From the NCBI RefSeq assembly GCF_000003815.2, contig NC_049997.1:13206261-13270260 (forward strand): a DNA stretch of 64,000 nucleotides, in the 5' to 3' direction. The DNA is from Branchiostoma floridae. Lineage: Eukaryota > Chordata > Leptocardii > Amphioxiformes > Branchiostomatidae. Positions 46,092 through 59,759 of this stretch are shown here, piece after piece; within the stretch, counting starts at the first letter, position 1, and every line of letters starts with the position of its first letter. The notes under the pieces are model-generated. The model had not been told where the DNA came from and made no database searches. It saw nothing but the letters and a program-made list of their open reading frames with translations. The translations under genes were made by a program, and so were the position numbers.

Positions 46092-49000
46092 CTACAGGGT
46101 ATGGAGGCGTCTAAGATTATGTTGCAACTGGGAGCATCTGATGTATGAGCATGCCTAGGCTGAGGACCAAAAGTGAAAAGAACCGTCCCCTACAGGAGAC
46201 CACCCCCCTCTCGACCGAAGAAGGGATGCAATTGTATGCAGAAAAAGCAAGCGATCATTAGAGTACAGTATATGTCAATATCTCTAAGGGAAAGGAGTCT
46301 CTGTTGACAAAGAAAAAGACAAAAACACAGCATTGAATTTGTTCCACATTCCCAGATAGACTGAATGTTACACAAGACTATCATTGAATTGTGTTTCTAG
46401 AAAGAAATGAAAAACAGCAAACATCTATTCTATTCCAGTTGAAACCATGATGATTCTTGATATTGAACTACAGTATTTCACGATGATGTTTTTTAGTAAG
46501 ACATGTAGCTGTGGCCATTTGCCTATCGTAAATATCATATAATTAGATAAAGTTATAGCCCAAAAGCATCCGATTTTTTACGCCCATAAAACTGTAGTAC
46601 CTTCGGTTGTCACTATGTGGGGCTTTTGCTACTTGCGCTCACCTGTTGCATACACCATTTTGGCTAGCGCTTTTGATATACATTGCACAAAAATACAACA
46701 CGGAATTGTGTGTAAAACTAAATCTACAGAACCAGAATAAACGTACTAAAGTCTTGTGTTGTAACGAAAAGCTTTGATCTTTCAAAAAGACCGGTAAGTT
46801 GTTGTCGTCTTCCGTGAAATTCTATTGCGCCCAAAATTTGAAATGTTTTAAACGTGCAAATTACATCAGACTTGAAACGTTGATGTCTCCTATGAAGGAT
46901 TTATTTACATTAACAATCGTATCATGTCATCATTTTGTGATGTAGCTCTAGTGAGGTAAAAGAGAATTTGTGCTCAAGATCTACATGTACGTGTTTGGCA
47001 ATGCTGTTTAGCAAAAGAGGTAACTGCGTATTTGAAAGTTAGGCAATCATATTATCGTAACCACTGATTCCATTTCTTCTCCGTGCTCTTTTGGACAAGT
47101 TAGGCAGATGTATGAAGCTTTGTCTTCCATCACGCTACGTTGTTAGGCAATTTTCTGTTTTCTTCCACCACCTTCAGTTTCAACAAGAAGGTACGGGTAT
47201 CTTTCCTGATAGTGTAATAGACAAACGGAAAAAAATATATTATTTTTTTATCAACACTTTAGAAACGCAACTTCTTAATGATATTGCTGTTGGTTGTTGG
47301 AAGGAGCATCCATAAGCTAAAGCATGACCTACGACCGTGCGAATTCAAGTTGTCCAGCTATGTTGGAAGAAATGTGAACTTTATGGCGAAAACCGTTAAG
47401 ATCTCCATGAGCTGCATGTTTGCCATGAAACATTGTACATTGTAAATATTTCAATGCAATATACATACAGACTTTTCATGCTTGTATAAGGACGGTAAGA
47501 TACGCTTGTTACACTGAAAACTAGTTTGGCATGTCGCCCGTGGGATGTAGACAAGTTAGGCATTCATGTTGCGTTCTGACTGCGGCACAGAGGATACGGA
47601 AAGTTAATGCAAGACCAACTTTGCCATTTCATGTCCCCTCCTGTTACGGTGACAAACCCCAGACTATGTCTTCTTGCTGTGCATGGCGAATGTGATTTTC
47701 TAAGCCTGCCTGTTTGAATATTTTACCCTTTTTGTACCAACTTGGGTATCAGAATTCGTTTTAATACAGAACAAAGTATGCCGACTTTCAGTGATGTTTA
47801 TATTAAAATGAACTCTCGTTTAGTTCAGATTCTTTGCTCCAATCCTTCAAGCAATCTAAATCCATGTTTCTGCTTTTTCTTTGGTGATTGATTACACGAA
47901 AGAATCAGTTAGGCAACTTGTTGTATCAACCTCTGTTCGGTCGCATTCGTGGCACTGTGACAATAACTTGTTGATTTTTCATCGAGGCTCCGATAGAAGC
48001 GATCACCGAAAGTTTGCATGACAACTTTGCCCGTCGCAAGACAGCTAATTTTTGTACGATAGATTCACGACTGCTACAAGAATACCCTCAGTTTGCTGTT
48101 GTAAAACCATCGCACGGTAAATGTGATCTCAGGCCCTTATAATAAGTTAACAAGATAGGCTGTACACGCCACAGTCTCTGCTGTTGCACATCTTGCCGAG
48201 CATTGGAGTTAGAATGTTTAACTGTATATCATATTAAAGTTTTACGAAAAAAATAAATGTAAATTCATTTTTCTGGTTATAAATTGTGGAGGAATTAAGT
48301 TACGTAGCATAAAGTTTTAGAGGGGTCAATGTCCGCTGTAGACAAAAGTTGGCATTTTATTCAGGTCATGGAGGGTCTAGAAGTGGCTAAATAACCGGAA
48401 CATGGTCGGCGTTTTTATCGAGGAATCTCTTTCTGACGTAATTTCTGAACACCTGGTCGGGATATAGTGAAAGACAAGATAACTGCAGTGAATCCCACGC
48501 GTGCTCCCATCGGGATACGCCCCTTCCCCTATCACAGAAAGGTGCGGCGGCGCCATATTGTTTTGTAAGACAGAACATAGCCCGACATTTGCCGACCACA
48601 CCTCATCAATTGCAGCTCTTGAGCAGCGGGTGGTGACAGCCGGATAATGGACAGATTAGTGCAGCGAGCATGAAATGGGGCAGGGACGTGCTCCGGAGGT
48701 TTAAAGATCTTTAAAGGGCGTGAAAAACACTTCAAATTCTCAGAGAGAAAACGTACATTCACCGAATCTACTTGGAACAAAGTTCTTCTAGAAACTACTA
48801 GCTATGCCATGTAACTACTACTGCAACTACTACTACAACTTTTACCGATAGCCAGTACTAGTCAGACTAGTACAGAGTAGGACATGGTACGGTTTCGAGA
48901 AAAACTAAGTCTTAGTAAAACATTTAGACTAAGACTAAACACTGCCTTCTCTTAATATGAGTGGAGGCGCAGATATAAGGTGAGAGGGAGATGATACCGT

Positions 49001-52000
49001 CTTATTCGATTAACGAATCTGAAATCTTTAAGAGTTGTCTCTTGTTAGGAAGAATATTTTACAAGATGAGCACTTAGTGTTGCTTTGATACGAATTAAGT
49101 GAGAATACCAGTGTACCCAATTTTGTAGTCTACACAGCGTGTTGAATAGGCGTGTTCGACATAGCATTAGAGATGGGCGTTTGTTTAAAGCATTCTCTGG
49201 ACGTATATCTATATATCACTTCTTGGCTGTCTGAGTGAAAGGCTTGGGGACGCAGCCACCCCCGGTTTGTTCCATGACCTCTTTGACCTTCAACACAATA
49301 CGACATTGTCGCTGTGCGTCAGTACAAAGGTTACTTCAGCAGTGGTGTCAGTAGATCAAAAGCTTACCTAGGAGTGGCCTGTTAGTCATCTTATAGCTAC
49401 GACTTACACTTGAATAAACGATCTGGAAGCTGTCAAATTGTATGCTTCTCATCTACACTAACTTCAGTCTGATCGCAGCCATTTTCCTTCTTTGAAAACC
49501 TAGTACCTCAAGAAGTTTTTCATGACACATGCTAAGTTTTCAACATAAGTTTAAACATACTTCTGAAACGTATTCCATCGCGTATTGACAAAATGTGGCC
49601 ACTTAATTATGTGCCATAATTTCCTATAATTATCACAGCTTCTTCTTGAAGGTATACCGCACTAGTGTATAGTGGGGAGGGGGGCGTCCTCTGTAGTAAA
49701 TCAATCAAAGTTGCCAGCACATGGCTTGTATTGAGTGGATGGTTAACAATTATCCTCTATGACTTTAGGGGACCCATAAGGGGGCCATTGGGGTGTGACA
49801 AATGTCCTCTGAGGGCAGACGCTGGGCTTCAACAACGACGGGTAACGCCCCCTTTTTCTCCAACTCTTTACAAACCAAACCTTACTCAAATCTTCACATA
49901 AATATTAAACAATGAAGCAGAACTACACTTTTTTTTGTGTCAGTCTTTTTCCTACGTAGACGTAGTCAGTGATGGGTAGTACTTTGACTGTGAAGATATT
50001 TTTTTACAATGTTGTAAAGTAACGCCCAATGAAAGTATGTAGTGTCTTCACACACAAACGACGGCATTCATAGTACATAATTTGTAACGATAGCTTCGCA
50101 CGGAGGTATCCAACAGTGTCATATCGCCTTGGGGGTTGGAGAGTGATAATTTTGCAGGTGTGAATGTGCGCTGTGGGACCACCTTTCCGGCATTTGCGGT
50201 TGAGAGAACAATCCACATTTGGGAGTTAAGACTACCCCAAAAATATTACACCATTTTTAATGACATGAAGTGAATTTAAGGTTTCTTAAAGCATAAGTCA
50301 TTCATGCACTGATTGTCTTGGCTTGAAGTTAAAGGACGACGTTCAGTTTAACGGCAGTGTTGTAGCCATAACGATAGATGGGTAATAAATCTTTATTGTA
50401 GACAACGCAGCTGATTTTTTTTAAAAACTGCAGGGATAGGGGGCGTTGTTAGGTTAGCTCAGTTTCTTCACAATGCACTAATTTGTGCTGACATGTACAC
50501 TTTACCGACGCAACAAAAGCAGCATATGGCCAGACATCTGAAGAATTGAAGCCGCGGCTTCTTCGTTGCACATCTTTTAAATACCGACTTGACAATTTAC
50601 TGTATAGTTCATTTCATGCATGTAATACTTTTCTCTACTCTCACCACGTTGCTAATTGTTATACCATTTTAATATTAACATTCAAATAAAGCCCTTTTTT
50701 GCCATTTGTCACTATGTTACTCCAATATATATGTGTGCAAAATCATCAAAAAAAGATACACCAAGTACTAAATTTTCTTGTCGACCCATTGGTTTCTTGG
50801 AAGCCCCCCCCCTTGATTGACCATTCAATCTATATAAACCATCAATCAATTTCATCATGTCATATAGTGATGATAAACAGATCTAAAGGAACAAACAACT
50901 ACCCGACAATTATGAGAAAGCGTAAACATTCTAAACATTGTAACACGTTGTTTACATTTTCATCTACCTCTACCTATCTACCTCTGCTGGCTTCAAATAT
51001 CCATCCCGAAGTTGCAGAGTTAACTGTGATTCTATCTCCAATCCATCTACTTCAAGTATCCAGTGGCCTAGAAAACCACCTACTTACTATCAGGTTCCTA
51101 AATCTACAGACTTTCCCTGTGATTGTTTGTAGATAGAGATAGATACAATGGTTTGCATCTACGATTTTTCGTAATGAAAAAGTACAATATCAAAATATGT
51201 AGTGTCAGACTTGTTTCCTCAGTGTGGATTATTTCGACTATGTTTACGTATTGTTCGTACAAAGAGAGGAACACCCTAGACTGGTTTCCGCTCTATTAAG
51301 ATCGCATAAACCATGTCTGACCTTTCGCTACTCTAGTGTGGCAAGCAGGGCGAGGTCAAAGGTCACACACCATTTGTAGTCAAACAGGTTCCCACACGTA
51401 ATTTACATGTCCTCCATTTTGAGTCACCGCGCTCAGTGACCTTGTTCGAATAGTCGAATACATGTGGGTCGTCTATAAATGTTTAATGCTGTAACGTTAC
51501 TTGACAATGAAACATATATGACATCAAATGCAGCTTTTCAACAATAGCTGTCACATCCCAAGCTTACTGAAGAGCTTAATGGCAAGTATTATACTGTTCC
51601 CGGGGGAATAGATACCATATGTAAAGCGTACACACCTGGTTTGATGTAGAGGGGGCGTTACCCACTTATTGACACGATAACTTAGACGCCATATGGTAAA
51701 AAAAGTGTCCTCAAATTTCATCCATGATCATCTTGATCTTCAAAAATGAATATTTGAAAATTTAGAGGAGCACATTGGGTCTTTCAGAGAAGTATTTAGA
51801 ATCAATGTTTAAATATATCTTTTTTTACACTTAATAGAACATAATCAGAGAAGGAAGAATTAAGGGTACTGGAGTAACGTACACATTAAAAAGAATATTA
51901 CATTCAAGCCGGAGATTTTGTATTGCACCAGTATGTACTATTTGTGTATATACACATAGCTGACACTTTGGATAGTAACAAAATTAACACAGTTTTGACT

Positions 52001-52914
52001 ATTATGGCACAAGAACTGGTGTTTTGCATGACTATTGTAATATACGCCCACCCAATCCATCAATCCTATTCTCTTCTCATCTCTCCGGATTAAAAACTGT
52101 AAACAGTGACCCACGCGAGCAAACAAAGCCCTTACAAAAGAAATGCGAATAATGGTAGATTGATAAAGCATGAAATAATCTCTTGAGAGTAATTTGTAAC
52201 AATGGATAAAGCAAGAGTCACCATGGAATACTAAAGATAAACACACAGAGCAGACCTGATGTTTTGTGTGCACGGATGGACAGTAATCGTAAGTGAATAG
52301 GGTAATGTTATGATAAAACCACTTATCATCCATCCTCCTTAATGCATTATTGTCATATCCGGATACGAATTTCATTTTGCATGCACGCTAGGCGTCGCTT
52401 CGTCAACATGGCGTTTTCACCATGCGAAACTTGTGTGTGGTCCATAAACAGAATTGACGAACACACCTCCAATGTTTTAAGCTTGATCATCCTTTTTAGT
52501 TTCGCGTTATACGTTTGACTGGTAATCAAACCACTCTTTTATGATGATTAAGAAATTACCATTCATTTTTTTCACCCAATATTTTGTTGTTACTTAACCT
52601 GACTATTACCATGGAAATAGGTCTTAACTAATTATTGTCATTGTACTACCGCATTTAGCTATAGCATGGCTATAGTTATAGTGTAGTGATCTAGTTACAT
52701 CCCCTATATATCTGTTTAGACATTTCTGTAGTGGTTTACTACATGCAACCTCACAGGACATTGTCCTTCAATGTTGTGTGAAAAACTGACTAAATTCAAT
52801 GTCAAAAGGTCCTACATGGGGGCGGGGGGGCATTCCCCAAGATACCAGTAAAAAAGGTATACTTATTTATTCTATTTTGAAACAATTAAAATGTTATGTG
52901 ATTGAGAAACCTGT

Positions 52915-53000
52915 CGTGTTTTGATCCAACAGGGCAGAAAATAAGGAATGGTTTTGTTGTGATCCAACAGGGCAGAAAATATATAAGGAATGATTTTGTC
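52915..53000. repeat. two-copy tandem repeat
   Basis: The block TTTTGATCCAACAGGGCAGA (TGTGATCCAACAGGGCAGAA in the second copy) plus AAATAAGGAATGGTTTTGT recurs with a period of about 42 bases. It lies 700 bases upstream of the first filament gene. Confidence 0.6.
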
Positions 53001-53720
53001 TTTCAACCGATTTGACCCCATTTCAAGTCAGCATGTGGGCATTCTCTACTCTTACTGCAGTTAAAAAGACATCTGATATTAACGTAGCTATGAAACCAAT
53101 GTTAAAATCTTCATGGCGAAATGCGATAGTGTTCGTGATACTCAAGCGTTGTAGGAATTTCATGCAAACTTTTTCACTGTGTTATTTTGACAACACACAG
53201 GGCGTTGGTTTAGTTGCGGGTCAGAACCTATCTGAGAAGTCGTCTTCAATGTAGCAAAAATTGGAACTAAGAGTCTTCCACAACTTAAAGATTGAGCCAC
53301 TCTTAAATGTGAGGCAGAACGAAATGATGCGTCTTCCAAGACGTCTTATCAAAACGACAGAAGACGGAAGATGCATACTGTGTGAGGCAACCGGGCGGAC
53401 CTTTAAGCGCTTGAATTTAAATCGACCCTTTTAAAAACCCTGAGGCCGTCCGTCTTTTGTATTAGAAGGGAAGACTCGTTCTTTCAGTCTACGGACCTTT
53501 CTGCACGCCAAAATGCTGTAGGCGTGACGAACCAATGAGGGAAGACGACAGAGGAGTGATTGACAGATGAATCTGACGATCTTGGCCACAGGGTATGGTT
53601 GGATAAGGGACGACACTCGACTAGATCTTACCGGCTTGGTCGGGTCGCAGAGTCTCCCCACAATCGTCTACTTTCCCCCTTTTTTCTTTCGGTTCCCATC
53701 CTCAGAATAAAGTTTAGAAA

Positions 53721-53743
53721 ATGTCGTTCATGACAGGCGGATT

Positions 53744-53777
<34 letters not shown>

Positions 53778-56700
53778 GGCGGCGGTGGAGCCGGGCTGAG
53801 CCTCACGAAGTCAGGCGGCGGCGGCGGCGGTGGCATGAACTCCCGACAAGAGCTGAACACGCTCAACACCCGCCTGTCGGGCTACATCAACAAGGTGAGG
53901 AGCCTGGAAGCTCGCAATGCCGAGCTGGAGATGCTCATCGCAGAGGCATCGAAGGCTCACGCGGCCGCGGGAGTTTCCACTGCGCCCATCTCTATCGACA
54001 CCTCCGAGCTCATGGCCATGAAGAAAGAGATCCAAGCCACCGCCAACGAAGTCTCCTACCTAGAGTCGCAGAAGTCCACGCTCCTGATCGAAATCGAAAA
54101 CCTGAGGAGACAGTAAGTCTTATTTTGTTGTCTCAAGACTGTAGCTAACGATGTGAGATAGCGGAAGACTTACTTCTTCGTATTAAGACTGTAGCTAATG
54201 AAGTAAGATATCCCGCATTTAAACACGACATAATCGAAGCCATATATTCAAACACGCCCGTACAAATTATAGCTTAGATATCATATTTGAGCAACGCGTG
54301 TATGCACATATTTTTCAAAATATAAACAAGACAATTCAAGTAAGTTTTGCCAAACTTTCAACCATAAAAACAGTGGCCTAACATACATGATGTCAGGATA
54401 TACTGTCATTCGCGACACTTACAAATGACTAGCTACTGTTTATTCCTATCAAAACAGAATTTCATACATTTCATCGCCGCTATATAAACATAAACTTTAT
54501 ATGACAAATAATAATCGATAAAACTTCCATATTTGCACACAGACGTAGGGAATTTCTAAAGAGGACAGAAAGCTAGACTGCGCCCTGTTCTGGGTTGAAT
54601 GTCCAGAAAGGGGCGTGTCTCCTTTTGCTTACGGTACGTGGGCATGTCCGAGTCGTCCGCTTAAGGGACGCTTTGCAACCTCCTCCATCGCTCCATTTTA
54701 TAACATTTATATAACTACCGGTATATCAGTCTGGGTTTTGTTTTAGTAAATTCATATTTGAAGCTGCCAGTCGGTGTATACAAAGTCACTATGTTTAAAC
54801 AGAAATCATAGACGCGTCGGAAGAAACACGATAACTTTTTGTTCAACTACAACAAGTTGTATATCTTCAGAATCTCACACAGAGTTAATCAAGTTCACAA
54901 ATCCAGGGGGTAGGCCTTTGTAATATATACACATAATAAACCTAGCTACCCAGTTTATTACAGCTATGCATACTTTAAAGATGCTAGTGTTATATAAGCA
55001 AAAGATTATATATAAATGCCGGTATGTTTATATTTGTTTTTAAGGATGTATAATATTTCAGAGCAAACGAATTTCCAATTTTGAGCACACATCTACTTGA
55101 TTATAAAATCCCACCCCAAACTAGGTGCGGGAAAATACCGACGCCATTTTGATTATTCCAGTCAGACACCCGCCGTAGTAATCGCATATTCTAGTCATGT
55201 GATGTCCGCCATTTTGTTTTTTGTGACCGAAGGCGTCCGTCTGGTTCTGCCACAATAGTTTTCTGTGTCGTCTGCGGTTCGGAATGTAAAGTAGTCCAAC
55301 AGGTGGCGTTAACAGATGCCACCATCCTTGGGATCAACTTTTTACTTTAAACAAGCCAAAAAAATGTCGTTTTTCACCTGAAAACTACTTTGTGTACAAC
55401 CACGCGCCTTTTTTATGTGCGTTACGTGCACCCATGACGAAATGTAGATACGGTTTATTAATGTAGTAATTTTGTTAAGAAAAATATAACCAAGAAGTTC
55501 ATATATAAAAACTAGTACATGAATTAGACACAACAACATAAAAGACGACTAGTTATTACCAAGATATTTCATACAGTACCTGTTTCTCAACATCGTTTTG
55601 TCTTTATAGTCATAGAACCTGCAACTAACGTTCAGCAATGAAGCTGTACTATCAAATGCGTATGCTTCTGATTTAATCTCTTATAAAGGTACAGCAGTTT
55701 TTAACGTCTTAAATCAAATATTCTATACTTTCAGGCTAGAAGACCTGCTGAGAAGGAGGGCTGAGATGGAGTCCGACATCAGCGGGGCTAAAGGGGTGGG
55801 TACCATGTCTTGTGTTAACTTGTATGGAAATCTAAGAAGTCCATAATAGTTGCACTAGGTACAAATTATGGACATTTTAGCAACAAGAATCTTCTTCTAA
55901 AATCATTGTCAATTGAAATGTGAACGTGTTCGTTTAGGAAACGGTTCTTACTCGTTGAGAACAGAAACCCATCCGTCTCCAAGTCTTACCTTAATGATGA
56001 TGGTTACTTGGTTTCCGATTACTCCAGGAGCTGGATTCTGCACTTGGCGCCTTGGATGGTCTTCAAGACGAGGTGGCTCAGGCTGAAGATGAGATGAGTT
56101 CCGCTGCTCAAGGACCCGCCCAGGTAAGCTGTCTTCAATGGAGCCAGTATTCAATTGTTCATCTATATGGGCATCAATTCTGCTATATAGTACAGTATCA
56201 CTTCTGACACTAACGTTACATCGAGAGAAAGCATAAATTATCAAGGAGTCGTCCACTCAACTATCTTGTTAAAAGGTTAGCTGAATCTTTGCATCTGGCA
56301 GCTGGAGTCCATCTAGAAAGAATTCTGTTCTTGCTACTGTGCGGTACCAATACTGAAACTCGTTCATCAACACAGTAGAAAAGTGTCCACAATCACAATA
56401 TGGTCATTCTACAGAGGTGTTCAGATGTAACGATAAATGTTTCAATCCAAAAGTCTGTAACATGTGGAGTCCCACAAGGGTCGATACTTGGTCCTCTCTT
56501 ATTTCTAACTGATTTGAAACCAATAGTTCACATAAATTTCTTCACTATGTATTTCTTATGTTTTTAGTTTGTAAATGTTGGTTGTTTTTATGTTTTAGCA
56601 AATAAACAAATAAACAAACAAACAAGTACAGACTTAACTGTGTTCATGATCGTTCCTCAGGCTACCACCATCGAGGAGCAGATTGACGTGGTGCAGGTAG

Positions 56701-59330
56701 AGCGTCTCCGGGCCGACCTGAACGACTCCCTGAACGCGCTGCGCGGTGAGTTCGAGCAGCTGGCGTCACAGGGCATCGCTGACGTGGAGGGAGACTGGGA
56801 GGCCAGGGTAAGAAACATGGCCTTATTCTTAACCATCTTTCAGGTCACTTTTAACCATGTTTTAGGTCGCAGGCATGCTGCAGGGTCTGTCAGTCGAGAG
56901 TATTGTTGCTTTCATTCTTCGTGGTATTCTTAGACCTGTATATACTGTATGTTCTATATACTGTATGTTCTTCTTTATTTCTATGAGCCCTGGAAGATTA
57001 GCTCAATTTGAGCTATAGGGTATCTCAATAAACATTGAATGAACCAGTAAGACCCTTTCTATCTAGTCTGACCAGTCTGTATTTCGTAAACAAGTACTGT
57101 GTGTTTTCTCCCTGTCAAGAAAAAAAACGGTGATTTTACTATTTCAAAATCTGATTTTTGTAACAATTTCTTTAGCTCTTTGCTTACCTTCAGATAGAAA
57201 CCAAGGCCCTTATAGCCTTCTATGCTTGCCTAACTGTCAAAGTGCTCAAGCTATAGGTGTCATCCACTTGATCACTTTGTCTTCGCTACGTGGCCCTTCG
57301 CTACCAGTCCTCTAACATAAGTTCTCAACCATCTATAGTCTCCTGTAACCATGTGGAAACTGTGTTTTCCAGCTGAGGGAACTCCAGGCTGAGATCGAGA
57401 GGCTGAAGGCCCTGTTGGAGGAACTGCGCATGCAGATCTCACAGCTCAGGGCAGAACTGTCCGCCATCTTGTCTGAGGCCGAGCAGATCAAGGCAACGGT
57501 TAGTAACTCTGACGTCATACTTCTCAATGATACTGATGATGATGATACTTCCGTAGAGTGTCACAGACAAAAAACATTTTTAAGAAGAATTTATTTCCTC
57601 TGCAGTTTCAAAATGTTGCTGTTCGGGCCTTTATATCATATATTATGCCGGTATCCTACTACAACCACCATGGCCCCTAGAAGCTTTTATCCAACATGCA
57701 TTTTCCCAAAATGTCAGTTCGTAGACGAGTGTCCCTTCTAACAGCATCCAAGTAGGTGGGAAGGGAAAGTCAATCCACTTTATCGTTGCCATTACTCGGT
57801 ACTCATTGAGCCAGATCAGATGCCACCTCCTTGCTGTTTCTAAGACAATGCCAAACAAGTCTTACAAGTCACAGCACATAGTTCCGTACAATTTGAAATA
57901 ACACACATCATTCTGTGCTTGCCTTCTTATAGAACATCAGTCTTGAGCGTGACATCTCGACCCTAAAGGACACCATCCGTAAGAGGTTGGAGGACTACAG
58001 GATCCAGATCGCAGACCTGAACGGAGAGGGACAGAGGGTAAGACATGTACTAAACTTCAGAACGTAAGGCATGTACTAAACTTCAGAACTTAAGACATGT
58101 ACTAAACTTCAGAACGTAAGACATGTCTTTAACTTCAGAATGTAATAATGTCTTAAACTTTAGATCATAAAAAATGTCTTCAACTTTAGAACATAAGACA
58201 TGTCTTACACTTCAGAACATAAGACATGTCTTACACTTCATGAGACGTGTCTTAAAGTTTAGAACATGAGACATAAATTTATCAGTGCTACTCATATGTC
58301 TAAAGTGAGGGAATCTACTTTCTCTATATGGATAGATAGCATATTTTTATCATAAGCATACATAGTACAATATCAATAATGAAGTGCACTTCATCTTCTA
58401 TGTAGATGGTAATTTCCTGATGTTGTCCCATCGTCGTTGTGTTTTATTAGCTTGACGGAGAGATCCAGGCTGTGGTCGCCCAGTACAACGACTTGCTGAA
58501 CAAGAAGCTGGCATTGGAGAAGGAGGTCATCGACTATGAACAGATCGTCGGAGGCGAGAACCAGAGGTAATCTGTCATTATCTGAGATGTTTTCATCTCT
58601 CCGAACGTTTCCCTCTTACACTGTGATTTAGACGACCTGAAACAACTATGTTGCTATGGGACCGGTGAGGTGAGGGTAAGGTGAAACAACCTGGCTGTAA
58701 GGCTACTTTAAGTTGGAAGAGCTGGTTACCATGATGCAAAAAGATCAGGAACCGAACAACTTTTTCGGTCATATCGCTGCAGGGCGATCTATGTTGAACT
58801 TCGTATATAGTTTGTTCATGTTGTTGGTGATGTTTGGTTTAGAAACGATAAGACGACGTATATACCCATGTATCGTTTACAGTGATTTGGAATTCTATGC
58901 TCTGTCTATCTTTCCAAATCCCACGCTGAAACGATGCCATACATCCTCAGTGATGTTTTTCTTTTCGGGGAAGAGTTGCAAAGTTAGGAGTGAAGTCTGC
59001 CATATCTGACTGCCTCGCTATTGTTGTCCCCTCAGGCTCAAGGTCCAGGGAGGAGGATACGCTATCCAGCAGATTTCCATCGGCTCTGGCTCCAGCAGTG
59101 GCGGCCTGGGAGGCGGCATGGGCTTTGGAGGCGGCGGCGGCGGTTTCGGCGGCGGCGGCGGTTTCGGCGGTGGCGGCGGCTTCGGAGCGGGAGGCGGCGG
59201 CGGCTTCGGAGGCGGCGGCGGCGGTGGATTCAGCAAGGGCGGCGGCGGCGGAGGAGGATTCAGTCGAGGAGGCGGCGGCAGTCGAGGAGGCGGTTTCTCC
59301 AAGGGAGGCGGCATCAAGTTTAACTTGTAG
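53721..59330 (+). CDS. keratin-like cytoplasmic intermediate filament protein, 8 exons
   Basis: The exons are 53721-54112, 55735-55795, 56028-56123, 56661-56807, 57373-57498, 57933-58037, 58451-58566 and 59036-59330. All introns are GT-AG, and the frame joins to 445 residues. Residues 1-42 are a glycine-rich head. The alpha-helical rod runs from about 43 to 348. It starts LNTRLSGYINKVRSLEARN (the conserved helix 1A initiation motif) and ends DYEQIVGGENQRL, a variant of the TYRxLLEGEE termination motif. The tail, to 445, is glycine-rich with GGGFSKGGG repeats. The roughly 306-residue rod lacks the extra coil 1B segment of lamins and protostome filaments. Exons of 61, 96 and 126 nt, and 105 plus 116 (sum 221), match vertebrate type II/III genes. 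It builds epithelial-type cytoplasmic filaments, probably as a partner of a type I chain. Type II-like is my best reading; which named amphioxus chain it is I cannot say. Confidence 0.9.
56418..56523 (+). pseudogene. LINE reverse transcriptase fragment in intron 3
   Basis: The plus-strand frame reads SVTCGVPQGSILGPLLFLTD, the GVPQGSILGPLLF motif of non-LTR retrotransposon reverse transcriptases, with no full domain around it. An AATAAACAAATAAACAAAC tail follows at about 56598-56625. It is a decayed LINE copy inside the filament gene. Confidence 0.75.
56990..57045 (+). repeat. probable LINE 3' tail in intron 4
   Basis: CTGGAAGATTAGCTCAATTT, then GAGCTATAGGGT and CAATAAACATTGAATGAA, has the form of an L2/CR1-like 3' end. 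The direct repeat TATACTGTATGTTCT lies just before it. Confidence 0.4.
58038..58270 (+). repeat. 26 bp minisatellite that starts at a splice donor
   Basis: The first unit, GTAAGACATGTACTAAACTT plus CAGAAC, begins at the exon 6 donor of the filament gene. Units follow at 58064, 58090 and 58116, then degenerate copies to about 58270. Units at 58064 and 58116 still begin GTAAG and look like donors themselves. Confidence 0.85.
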
Positions 59331-59753
59331 AACATGTGCCGATGGGGTTGGCGCCTAACTGTCTTCCCACCACCGTATACGTTCTCAGCATACCCTTTAT
59401 TAAACGAGGAGTGCAACACAGTCGAAGTGCACTAGTGAAGCTACAGCTGTATTTCAAATCTTAGTCAGCACTGCATAGAATCCGACCTTTAAGGATACCT
59501 TTAAGCATGCTTAAAGGATACATTTTTCCCTCAAATGAAGAAACATGACCTTTACGTATGCTTTAATGTGTGCTTAAATATCGAGTTCATGCAGTTCAAC
59601 TAGCTGCTCTATACATTAAAACCGGTGTGGTGCTAGTAATATGTTATATCATTCCTATCTGTTGTTTCTTTTTCTATCCGTTCGCGCGTTTGTTCTTTAA
59701 GCCTATGCAAAACGAAATCGCAACTTTACTTCAATCTGTAAACCACTAGGCAA

Positions 59754-59759
59754 AATAAA
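59754..59759 (+). terminator. candidate polyadenylation signal
   Basis: AATAAA lies 424 bases after the stop codon of the first filament gene. A second AATAAA near 59973 is an alternative. The cleavage site cannot be fixed from sequence alone. Confidence 0.35.

Larger units (their letters stand above)
44279..53720. other. intergenic region between monooxygenase and filament genes
   Basis: No gene could be supported over 9.4 kb. It holds an inverted-repeat element (44617-45017), a small GTTAGCC element (45434-45513), two related direct repeats near 45655 and 45853, a GC/GT/G/C tract (46008-46091) and a short tandem repeat (52915-53000). The 145-codon frames at 50699-51136 and 51938-52375 show no domain, no signal peptide and no splice context, and I do not accept them. 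The upstream control regions of both flanking genes must lie here. Confidence 0.5.

Noticed and set aside
50699..51136. 145-codon plus-strand frame
   Set aside because: No recognisable domain, AT-rich composition like its surroundings, and no promoter or splice context. Likewise the minus-strand frame at 51938-52375.
59018..59419. Proline-rich minus-strand frame of 133 codons
   Set aside because: It is the antisense of the glycine-rich tail exon of the first filament gene. The alanine- and arginine-rich plus-strand frames there are also shadows.
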